DNA from: Flavobacteriaceae bacterium
Lineage (GTDB): Bacteria > Bacteroidota > Bacteroidia > Flavobacteriales > Flavobacteriaceae
Direction: 5' to 3'
DNA length: 7,214 bases
NCBI GenBank assembly: GCA_023254815.1
Contig: JALRKI010000137.1
Coordinates: forward strand, 1 to 7,214
Part shown: piece after piece, positions 1 through 5,515 of the stretch
How positions within the stretch are numbered: position 1 is the first letter of the stretch
Layout of the letters: each line of letters begins with the position of its first letter
Notes under the pieces: generated by a model
The model's database searches: none
What the model was told of the DNA's origin: nothing
The model's input: only the letters and a program-made list of their open reading frames with translations
Position numbers and translations under genes: made by a program

Positions 1-950
1 CATTCATTCAATTGAATCACCCCATTGTCGGCCCTGTAAGCAGTAAATTCATCCACTCCCATTCCCTCGCCAAAATTGAGTTTATCAAAATGTTTGTCCC
101 AAAAAGCTTTGACTTGAGCAGCGGCCTCAGGATGATCATCGCTATCTACAAACTCGGTTTCACCAATAAAAGTTCCCAATGTTTGTTGCGCTACTATTTC
201 CTTTCCATCTACCGAAATAGTTATGAGGGCATCTGCTTCGAAAAAGTTGACCTCATCTTTCCACGCCATATCAAAAAAGGTTTCGTAAAACTGCAAATGT
301 CCAATTTCCCCGCTCTGCGCCAATTCTATAAAACTAGACAATAAGGGACAGTTTTTTTCAAGAAGTTCCATGTCCATTTGATCTTTAAATGCCTCTAAAC
401 CGTCGCTCGCACCCTCCAAGACAGTGTCATAAAACAACTTTAAGAGATCTTGGGTAGTTTCGATGTCTTCTGAAACAAAACCCATGGCCGTTTCGCATTC
501 TTCGAAATAGTCATTGTTTAAAATACCAAACATGTAATTAAAGACTCTGCCACTAATGTTGATATTTACGCGATTTTTGGTTTCATTGGTGACATTTTCA
601 ATTGCGAGGCTTTCTTTATCAGATACTAATGAAATATTGTAGCCTAAACTCCTGGCACATTTCAAAAAATCAACAATGTTGTCACCCCATTGATTTGACA
701 CTACAACTTCAATACCATCACTGGTTTCAATGACCTCTTTCAGATTAAAGCGTTTAGAATCTTTCGCCTCATGCGCCAATTCAATTATTCCATGACTACC
801 TTGAATTTCCTTTGGAAATGTTCTCTGCAAATCTTCTAAACTGGGGTTGTTTTTATTAGCCCAATCTTTCACCACCGTTAAAACTAAATCTCTCTTGTTA
901 AGATGACTGGCCAAACCTTCTACATTGTATTTTGAATAATCTCTAGACAT
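1..950 (-). CDS. Unrecognised protein, N-terminal 316 residues (3' end cut by window edge)
   Basis: An open frame starts at ATG 950-948 and reads 316 codons without a stop to the left edge. The last two bases give TG, so the next codon could be TGA (stop) or a Cys/Trp codon; the protein may end at or near the edge. I do not recognise the full-length protein. Residues about 18-106 look like a compact module: a helix (NKRDLVLTVVKDWANKN), then SLEDLQRTFPKEIQGSHGII at 37-56, then VVVSNQWG at 82-89 followed by a helix ending LGYNI at 106. From memory, similar stretches (FP-x-x-[LI]-QGS and NQWG motifs) recur in assorted bacterial proteins of uncertain role. The remainder (about 107-316) is acidic and looks mostly helical, with no catalytic motif, signal peptide or membrane segment. 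It lies downstream of the nuclease-like gene on the same strand, separated by 106 bp, with its own promoter-like region that shares a tandem repeat with the nuclease promoter. The coding call is strong; the function is unknown. Confidence 0.85.
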   Translation of the reverse strand, partial: MSRDYSKYNVEGLASHLNKRDLVLTVVKDWANKNNPSLEDLQRTFPKEIQGSHGIIELAHEAKDSKRFNLKEVIETSDGIEVVVSNQWGDNIVDFLKCARSLGYNISLVSDKESLAIENVTNETKNRVNINISGRVFNYMFGILNNDYFEECETAMGFVSEDIETTQDLLKLFYDTVLEGASDGLEAFKDQMDMELLEKNCPLLSSFIELAQSGEIGHLQFYETFFDMAWKDEVNFFEADALITISVDGKEIVAQQTLGTFIGETEFVDSDDHPEAAAQVKAFWDKHFDKLNFGEGMGVDEFTAYRADNGVIQLNE

Positions 951-983
951 AATCTAATTTGTTAATGCAATTTAATTTTTTGC

Positions 984-1030
984 TAAATGTAAACTTATGA
1001 ATTGCTAATTATTGATACATTTTTGATACA
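984..1030 (-). promoter_or_regulatory. Putative promoter/operator of the left-edge gene
   Basis: Read on the minus strand this holds two direct copies of TGTATCAA (1030-1023 and 1019-1012), a 20-bp gap, and TACATTTA at 991-984, which resembles the Bacteroidota -7 box TAnnTTTG with the final base different. Transcription would start near 977, leaving a short leader of under 30 nt before the ATG at 950. The same layout precedes the nuclease gene, which supports a shared control. The assignment is inferred from pattern only. Confidence 0.5.
1012..1030 (-). repeat. Tandem direct repeat, copy 1 (2 x TTGATACA, 11-bp period)
   Basis: On the plus strand TTGATACA occurs at 1012-1019 and again at 1023-1030, a centre-to-centre distance of 11 bp, about one helical turn. 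The same pair with the same period occurs at 2482-2500. Direct repeats on one DNA face are a common layout for regulator binding sites. I saw no third tandem pair in the window. Confidence 0.75.
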
Positions 1031-1050
1031 ATATAATGAAAAGACTTTTA

Positions 1051-1070
1051 ATTTTTCTATTTAGAAAAAT
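1051..1070 (-). repeat. AT-rich perfect inverted repeat across the nuclease stop codon
   Basis: ATTTTTCTA at 1051-1059 and TAGAAAAAT at 1062-1070 are exact reverse complements separated by TT. The dyad includes the TAG stop of the nuclease-like gene (1059-1057). It could form an AT-only-stem hairpin at the 3' end of that message. It lacks a GC-rich stem and a clear U-tract, so it is a poor match to a classical intrinsic terminator; it may stabilise or weakly terminate the transcript, or be chance in AT-rich DNA. Confidence 0.4.
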
Positions 1071-2412
1071 ATATTTTGTCTTTCAACGCTTGCCATGTCC
1101 GAGGTTGCAGGGTAGTTAAATCAATATTCAGACTGCCCATGGCGTTCTGGAAAATATCATTTAGTTCATTATATGAAGAGAACCCGATTGTCTTCATATC
1201 CACAGAGCGATTACAAAACGACTTTGTTCTGCATCCGTTAAATTTTGACTCACCTAACTTCAATTCATTGATGGTGTTCGAAAAATTGGGGATCAATAGA
1301 TCTTTATCCGCGTCCAGAAAGGCCTTTATACTGGCATTATAGATTTGAGCCAAACCCTTAACATTGTCGTAGTCTTGAGCGGCAAAGAAAAACTTCATTT
1401 TTGAGGCTTTCGGATTGTGTTCATACTGAAATCCAATTCTCGCTTCTTTTAAAGTGCAACGGGATTTTATAGGAAATGGAAATTCTGAAACGATATAACA
1501 TACTTCAACTAAAAAACCGCCATTATTGCCTGTATCGGTTAAAAATTTACTTTCCACCCTCATGGGCTCATTCTGAATTGCAGGGATTAAAACAGGCTTA
1601 AGCTGTCCCAATTCATAGGCCAGTTTCATAAACATTTCCTCAAGAATACTGACATCGGCTGTATTCAATTTGGTTTGAACGGCAAGCTCAACGTTAACGA
1701 GACTCAAATTATCGGGATTAAATTTATGAGGCACGGAAGGCATAAATTCGCCCTTTAACAAATCGATATACTCCTGTACAGAAGCAGGGCAGTTCTCGTC
1801 ATCTAAAGTCCAGTTGTCTAGAACAAGCTCTTCATATGACATTCTTTTCCATGGATTTTGATAATCCTCTAGATTCCAAATATTGCGGATTGCATTGTTG
1901 GCAATTTCAAAATGATTGGTTGGTTTCAACATTACAAAGTTCCAATGATCAATACCTAAATCGAGCTTTGTTCCCTTTATGAACTGCAAGTTTTTAGTTG
2001 AAATAATAGCTTTGGATAATTTGGCTTTAAAATCTTCATCAGTCAATCTCAAATAATAATGTTCGGTTTGAGATACTTTAGTAAAGCCTCGACTTTGAAT
2101 GAACTTGTTGTCCATTACGACTGATTCTGACGCTTTGATTTTGTTTTCAATATGAATGAACTTGTATTGGTCCGATCCACTGAGTTTGTATAAAATCAAA
2201 ATATCGATCTGAGCAATTTCTGTAAATGCCCTTACCTCAACTAATGAGTCTTTAGAAGTCAAGCCAAGAATCTTCGCCAGTAATTTTTTTTGAAAACTAC
2301 TGTCGTTGTTCACCAACCAGCCAATAGCCCTACTGTGAAAAAGTTCCTTGTTGAAAGAGGATAAGGCCCCTATAAAGGATTCATTGTGTGGGTTAGAGGT
2401 TTTAACAATCAT
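1057..2412 (-). CDS. PD-(D/E)XK nuclease superfamily protein
   Basis: This 451-residue protein has the core motifs of the PD-(D/E)XK fold near its N-terminus. D70 lies in QIDILIL at the end of a beta strand, and E89-N90-K91 in FIHIENKIKA forms the ExK signature. Q115 and Y119 in SQTEHY match the Q-x3-Y motif often seen in restriction-like members. The opening (KELFHSRAIGWLVN, about 23-35) resembles the leading helix of the PDDEXK_4 group (PF14281). These residues predict a metal-dependent nuclease active site; the DNA or RNA target is unknown. The C-terminal part (about 200-451) has no motif I recognise and may bind substrate or partner proteins. No signal peptide or membrane segment is seen, so it is likely cytoplasmic. 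The ATG at 2412 is the only plausible start, since an ATG 8 bp upstream meets a stop after three codons. It is divergent from the HTH-like gene and sits upstream of the left-edge gene. A role in phage or plasmid defence is a guess from fold and context. Confidence 0.85.
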   Translation of the reverse strand: MIVKTSNPHNESFIGALSSFNKELFHSRAIGWLVNNDSSFQKKLLAKILGLTSKDSLVEVRAFTEIAQIDILILYKLSGSDQYKFIHIENKIKASESVVMDNKFIQSRGFTKVSQTEHYYLRLTDEDFKAKLSKAIISTKNLQFIKGTKLDLGIDHWNFVMLKPTNHFEIANNAIRNIWNLEDYQNPWKRMSYEELVLDNWTLDDENCPASVQEYIDLLKGEFMPSVPHKFNPDNLSLVNVELAVQTKLNTADVSILEEMFMKLAYELGQLKPVLIPAIQNEPMRVESKFLTDTGNNGGFLVEVCYIVSEFPFPIKSRCTLKEARIGFQYEHNPKASKMKFFFAAQDYDNVKGLAQIYNASIKAFLDADKDLLIPNFSNTINELKLGESKFNGCRTKSFCNRSVDMKTIGFSSYNELNDIFQNAMGSLNIDLTTLQPRTWQALKDKIYFSK

Positions 2413-2420
2413 AAGGCCAT
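2409..2420 (-). other. Three-codon upstream ORF overlapping the nuclease start (ATGA)
   Basis: On the minus strand, ATG-GCC-TTA-TGA begins at 2420, and its TGA (2411-2409) overlaps the nuclease ATG (2412-2410) as ATGA. That geometry permits termination-reinitiation coupling. It may be chance, because no ribosome binding site distinguishes the two starts. Confidence 0.25.
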
Positions 2421-2476
2421 GTTTTTGATTTTTTAACGAGTTATAAAATTTTTAGAAATCTACTTTTTAAAAAAGT

Positions 2477-2484
2477 TATATTTG
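2477..2484 (+). promoter_or_regulatory. Putative -7 box (TATATTTG) of the HTH-like gene
   Basis: TATATTTG is an exact match to TAnnTTTG on the plus strand. It would place the transcription start near 2490, a leader of only about 15 nt before the ATG at 2506. It overlaps the first TTGATACA of the tandem repeat (2482-2500), so a protein bound there would cover this promoter. I saw only a weak -33 candidate (TTTAG at 2451-2455). Confidence 0.45.
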
Positions 2485-2500
2485 ATACACATTTGATACA
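2482..2500 (+). repeat. Tandem direct repeat, copy 2 (2 x TTGATACA, 11-bp period)
   Basis: TTGATACA occurs at 2482-2489 and 2493-2500, with the same 11-bp period as at 1012-1030. It ends 5 bp before the ATG of the HTH-like gene and lies 70-88 bp upstream of the nuclease ATG, so one site could control both divergent genes. Confidence 0.75.
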
Positions 2501-2505
2501 AAAAA

Positions 2506-3759
2506 ATGATAAATACCTTAAAAAATCAATTACAAATTAAAATTGGTAAAAAAATTCAATCGAGAGGTGATTGCGAATTGATTGCCAATGCCATATTAGA
2601 AACCCTAGACATTGAAATCAGCTACAATACCATTAGGCGATTGTTCGGTCTGGTACCATCAACAACTCCTCATCCAAGGACATTAGACACGATTGCCCAA
2701 TTTCTAGGCTACAAAAACTACATTCACTTCACACAATACAACCATCAGAAAGAGAAAACGGACTTTAGTCAACTGGTTTTTTCTCTAGTTTATCGGGGAG
2801 ATCATGAGGAAATCATCAATTTGGTCAAGAGTAAACGCCTTAGCACTGAAAACTTTTCTCTATTTGCAGTGATTCTAATAAGAGAACTGCTGCATCTCCG
2901 CAATATTGAATTATTGAATAAATTAATAGATTTAGACGAATTTCAATTCGACAAATTCACCTATTCAGAGGTATTGTATTTTGGCAATTCCATAGGACTA
3001 TTAATTCGTCAATATCCTCAATTTGGAAAGACAATGCTATATAAACCTAATTTTATCAGTAACGTGTATTTGATATTTGTTGACTATTCGAGCCTGAACG
3101 GATACTACGGGGATTGGACAAAACAAATCAATAGGAAACCACCTGTAAAAGAAATTGGAATTTTCACCTCTTCCATATTGGAGTTTCGAAAATTTTTGAA
3201 TCTCAAAATACCTAATTTTCCGCACAATAATTTACTTTACTCCAAAAAATTGAATCCCATATTGTGTAGCAGGCTCTTGGCGTTAAAATTGATGTCAACG
3301 GATACAAATCAGCATCAGAAAATTGTAGAAAAATATTTCGCCATTCACAACAAAAAATCCTTGCTCATGGATTATTCTCATGAGTTATTTACTTCCTCCA
3401 TTGTGACTAAAAATTTGATTTTAATGAAGTTTCTCATCTCTCAAATGGAATTGCACACCGAAACATCATTCTATTACCATAAGTATCACCTCAATTCTTT
3501 CTATTTGATGGCCGTTTTCTATTTTCGATTTGTTGGAAATCAGAAGGAAAAAAACCGATTTGAGCAATTGTTCAGCCTTGATAATTGCACTTTTTCTTAC
3601 CAAGAATTTATTAATCTTCTGCTATTGATATACCAGTTTGACAAAGCCAATTTACCAGAATTAAAAAATGACTTTAGAGTGAACTATTTGAACCTGAGCC
3701 ACAAACTCAAATATCCATTGTTTTCAGAAAAATATTTGGAAAGTTATTTTCAGAAATAA
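2506..3759 (+). CDS. Helix-turn-helix-like N-terminal protein with long helical C-terminal region
   Basis: This 417-residue protein has an N-terminal segment (about 15-78) of a kind that recurs in Bacteroidota hypothetical proteins: SRGDCELIANAILE (19-32), then SYNTIRRLFGLV (39-50), then a P/R-rich link and RTLDTIAQFLGYKNYIHF (58-75). The layout resembles a Cro/C1-type helix-turn-helix, where a tight turn and the TIRR helix precede the helix carrying TLDTIAQFLG. The remaining 340 residues look almost entirely helical and rich in Leu, Phe and Tyr, possibly a TPR-like or helical-repeat sensor, with no enzyme motif. A stop codon at 2494-2496 in this frame makes ATG 2506 the only usable ATG start. 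It is divergent from the nuclease-like gene, and a tandem repeat plus a -7-like box lies directly upstream. I infer a DNA-binding regulator of the neighbouring genes and perhaps of itself; this is not established for the family. The ORF is secure, the function is not. Confidence 0.8.
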   Translation: MINTLKNQLQIKIGKKIQSRGDCELIANAILETLDIEISYNTIRRLFGLVPSTTPHPRTLDTIAQFLGYKNYIHFTQYNHQKEKTDFSQLVFSLVYRGDHEEIINLVKSKRLSTENFSLFAVILIRELLHLRNIELLNKLIDLDEFQFDKFTYSEVLYFGNSIGLLIRQYPQFGKTMLYKPNFISNVYLIFVDYSSLNGYYGDWTKQINRKPPVKEIGIFTSSILEFRKFLNLKIPNFPHNNLLYSKKLNPILCSRLLALKLMSTDTNQHQKIVEKYFAIHNKKSLLMDYSHELFTSSIVTKNLILMKFLISQMELHTETSFYYHKYHLNSFYLMAVFYFRFVGNQKEKNRFEQLFSLDNCTFSYQEFINLLLLIYQFDKANLPELKNDFRVNYLNLSHKLKYPLFSEKYLESYFQK

Positions 3760-3934
3760 TCTTTTTTAAATGAGTTTAAATTTAAAGTCTGTAATGCAAA
3801 GATTTTAATTCATATGATACCGACCAAGGTTGTGCCAAAACTCGATAACTGCCTTCCTTTGAAAAATCAATTTCAAACCCTTAGCTTTGTTAACTAGACC
3901 TTTAGATTGAATTCCATCAACATAATGTTTTGAT
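3760..3934. other. Intergenic spacer between the accessory block and the sulfur cluster
   Basis: This AT-rich stretch of 175 bp holds no credible small gene. It begins with a low-complexity TTTAAA-rich stretch (about 3765-3786) with no GC-rich terminator stem. It contains one clean dyad at 3858-3877, listed separately. No convincing TAnnTTTG box for the Crp/Fnr gene is visible; TAGATTGA at 3903-3910 is a weak candidate. Confidence 0.5.
3858..3877. repeat. Inverted repeat TTTGAAA-N6-TTTCAAA upstream of the Crp/Fnr gene
   Basis: Seven-base arms at 3858-3864 and 3871-3877 are exact reverse complements with a 6-bp spacer, centred 67 bp before the ATG at 3935. The N6 spacing is like Crp operators, but the arm sequence differs from the GTTAC arms seen downstream. 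It could be an operator or a chance AT-rich dyad. Confidence 0.35.
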
Positions 3935-4567
3935 ATGATACAAGACCTAAAAACCAGTTATGGAAAAATATTTGAAGAAGCCCTCATTCAAGACATTGTC
4001 CAAGTTGGCACCTATAAAGAGGTTAAAGCTGGGGACCTTCTGATGGAAATCGGATCCTATGTCAAAGGCATGCCGCTGTTGGTTTCGGGAGTGGTTAAAA
4101 TTCTTCGAGAGGACAAAGATGGCAACGAATTGCTGTTGTATTATCTAGAAAAAGGAGACACTTGTTCAATGACCATGGCCTGCTGCATGGGACAACCCCA
4201 AAGCGAGATTCGAGCCATTGCCGAGACTGATGCCAAGCTCATTATGATTCCCATTCAAAAGATGGAAGAATGGACCCGAACATACCGAACATGGCGCAAT
4301 TTTGTCTTTGAAAGCTATCACAATCGTCTCAACGAAATGCTCAACACCATTGACAGCATCGCTTTTGACAACTTAGACGATAGATTGATCAATTATCTGA
4401 ACGAAAAAGCAAGAATAAACAACAACCCCTTGGTTAACAATACCCACCAAGAAATTGCAGACGATTTGCACAGTTCACGGGTTGTCATTTCACGTTTGCT
4501 CAAAAAGTTAGAAAATTTAGGGAAATTAAAATTAAATCGCAATTCTATTGAGATCATCAATTTATAA
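3935..4567 (+). CDS. Crp/Fnr family transcriptional regulator, probably sulfur-responsive
   Basis: At 210 residues this has the normal length and order for the family. A cyclic-nucleotide-binding-type beta barrel (about 15-115) shows VKAGDLLMEIG (30-40), VSGVVKILRED (50-60) and LLLYYLEKGDTC (66-77). A long dimerisation helix (about 118-142) follows, then a winged helix-turn-helix (about 147-208) with THQEIADDLHSSRVVISRLLKKLE, where SSRVVISRLL (180-189) is the recognition helix. The cAMP-binding Arg/Ser motif of E. coli Crp is not evident, so a different signal is likely. Cys77, Cys83 and Cys84 (TCSMTMACC) sit where the effector-pocket helix would be, and I recall this spacing in Bacteroidota homologues next to sulfur genes. 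It lies just upstream of an exporter and a persulfide dioxygenase fusion, which carry matching candidate operators. Sensing of persulfide through these cysteines is an inference. The family call is firm. Confidence 0.93.
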   Translation: MIQDLKTSYGKIFEEALIQDIVQVGTYKEVKAGDLLMEIGSYVKGMPLLVSGVVKILREDKDGNELLLYYLEKGDTCSMTMACCMGQPQSEIRAIAETDAKLIMIPIQKMEEWTRTYRTWRNFVFESYHNRLNEMLNTIDSIAFDNLDDRLINYLNEKARINNNPLVNNTHQEIADDLHSSRVVISRLLKKLENLGKLKLNRNSIEIINL

Positions 4568-4574
4568 AGTGAAT

Positions 4575-4618
4575 GTAACTGATGTTACCCTCGGTTTGCT
4601 TTGGAGGTGCTATTTTTG
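4575..4618 (+). promoter_or_regulatory. Putative Crp/Fnr operator and promoter of the TauE/SafE gene
   Basis: A perfect 5-4-5 dyad, GTAAC-TGAT-GTTAC, lies at 4575-4588, with the same arm and spacer lengths as the FNR site TTGAT-N4-ATCAA. TATTTTTG at 4611-4618 is an exact TAnnTTTG -7 box. The dyad centre (4581.5) is 29.5 bp before the box, so roughly -41 to -42 from the expected start, typical of activation by Crp/Fnr proteins. The exporter ATG is at 4638. Confidence 0.6.
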
Positions 4619-4637
4619 ACCCGATAAAAATCCAATA

Positions 4638-5444
4638 ATGGCAATGTTAGAAGTCTTCGGTTACCTCAGCGCTTTAATCATAGGCATCGCCCTTGGGCTG
4701 ATTGGTGGCGGAGGCTCCATACTTGCCGTTCCTGTTTTAGCCTATTTATTTTCAATCGACGAAAAAGCAGCGACTGCCTATTCTCTATTTGTTGTAGGTT
4801 CAAGTGCTCTTCTTGGAGGCATTAAACAACACCTCAAAGGATACGTAGATTGGAGAACTGCTGTAGTTTTTGGATTGCCGGCCATGATTGGCGTTACGGC
4901 TGTTAGATACTATATTGTCCCCATCCTACCTGAAGTTTTCTTTGCTTTGGGGACATTTGAATTTACCAGACGAATGGCTATGTTTGGTCTTTTTGCTCTT
5001 CTGATGTTTCCAGCAGCCTATTCAATGCTCAAAAACAAGTCATTGACTCCAAGCAACTCAACAGGATACAATTATCCCTTGATTCTCATGGAAGGTTTGG
5101 CAGTGGGTGGAATAACTGGCCTTATCGGCGCTGGGGGAGGATTCTTAATCATCCCTGCTTTAGTTATTTTAGCCAAGGTTGAAATGAAAGTTGCCGTAGG
5201 CACTTCCCTGATGATAATTGCCTTCAAGTCCCTCATCGGGTTCTTTTTAGGTGATGCTCTAACAATGACAGTTGATTGGACTTTCTTGCTCGTATTCACC
5301 ACCTTTTCCTTTGGCGGTATTTTTATCGGAAGTTACCTCAGTAATTTTATTGATGGCAATAAACTAAAGAGAGGTTTTGGATACTTTATTTATGTGATGG
5401 CCCTATTTATTTTTGTCATGGAATTTGTGGTCAAAAAAAATTGA
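4638..5444 (+). CDS. Sulfite exporter TauE/SafE family membrane protein
   Basis: This 268-residue integral membrane protein has the duplicated TauE/SafE signature. The first repeat is GLIGGGGSILAVPVL at 20-34 and the second GLIGAGGGFLIIPAL at 161-175, each at the end of a first helix of a half. About seven or eight hydrophobic segments are visible (roughly 8-37, 46-62, 74-96, 113-131, 148-178, 185-206, 214-235, 247-265), with short loops between. Length is normal for the family. Family members transport small sulfur anions or organosulfonates across the inner membrane. Next to a persulfide dioxygenase-rhodanese, export of sulfite or thiosulfate is the likely role, though the substrate cannot be read from sequence. 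An in-frame second ATG two codons downstream (4644) is an alternative start. The gene follows the regulator by 70 bp and has its own promoter with a dyad operator. Confidence 0.92.
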   Translation: MAMLEVFGYLSALIIGIALGLIGGGGSILAVPVLAYLFSIDEKAATAYSLFVVGSSALLGGIKQHLKGYVDWRTAVVFGLPAMIGVTAVRYYIVPILPEVFFALGTFEFTRRMAMFGLFALLMFPAAYSMLKNKSLTPSNSTGYNYPLILMEGLAVGGITGLIGAGGGFLIIPALVILAKVEMKVAVGTSLMIIAFKSLIGFFLGDALTMTVDWTFLLVFTTFSFGGIFIGSYLSNFIDGNKLKRGFGYFIYVMALFIFVMEFVVKKN

Positions 5445-5449
5445 AAGAC

Positions 5450-5493
5450 ATGACAAAAGTTACCTTTTTATACAATCAAACACACTAATTTTA
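5450..5493 (+). promoter_or_regulatory. Putative second Crp/Fnr operator and promoter (persulfide dioxygenase gene)
   Basis: ATGAC-AAAA-GTTAC at 5450-5463 is an imperfect form of the dyad upstream of the exporter, with an identical right arm and a following C in both. TAATTTTA at 5486-5493 fits TAnnTTTG except for the last base. The distance from dyad centre (5456.5) to box start is 29.5 bp, exactly as upstream of the exporter. That identical geometry is the main support. The ATG follows at 5516. Confidence 0.5.
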
Positions 5494-5515
5494 CAACATC
5501 AATAAAAAAAATAAC

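Larger units (their letters stand above)
2455..2500 (-). promoter_or_regulatory. Putative promoter/operator of the nuclease-like gene
   Basis: On the minus strand two direct TGTATCAA copies (2500-2493, 2489-2482) are followed by a 19-bp gap and TAGATTTC (2462-2455), which matches the Bacteroidota TAnnTTTG -7 box except at the last base. The start would fall near 2448, giving a leader of about 36 nt before ATG 2412. This mirrors the promoter of the left-edge gene, where the gap is 20 bp. Confidence 0.5.

Noticed and set aside
12..344. Plus-strand open frame of 110 codons
   Set aside because: It lies wholly inside the long minus-strand frame starting at 950, and its translation has no recognisable domain.
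1076..1342. Plus-strand open frame of 88 codons
   Set aside because: It is antisense to the C-terminal part of the nuclease-like gene, with no motif and no upstream signals.
3037..3225. Minus-strand open frame of 62 codons
   Set aside because: It is antisense inside the HTH-like gene, short and featureless.
3765..3790. TTTAAA-rich stretch after the HTH-like gene as an intrinsic terminator
   Set aside because: The possible stems are AT-only and short with no clear U-tract, so the structure is not distinguishable from background.
3844..3858. GATAACTGCCTTCC as a third GTAAC-N4-GTTAC operator upstream of the regulator
   Set aside because: Only the left half resembles the dyad; the right half does not match and no -7 box lies at the matching distance.
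3928..3944. TTTTGATATGATACAA around the Crp/Fnr start as a further copy of the TTGATACA element
   Set aside because: There is only one full TGATACAA, it includes the start codon and coding bases, and the 11-bp tandem arrangement is absent.
5072..5302. Minus-strand open frame of 76 codons
   Set aside because: It is antisense to the TauE/SafE gene; its proline-rich translation is the mirror of the glycine-rich repeat.
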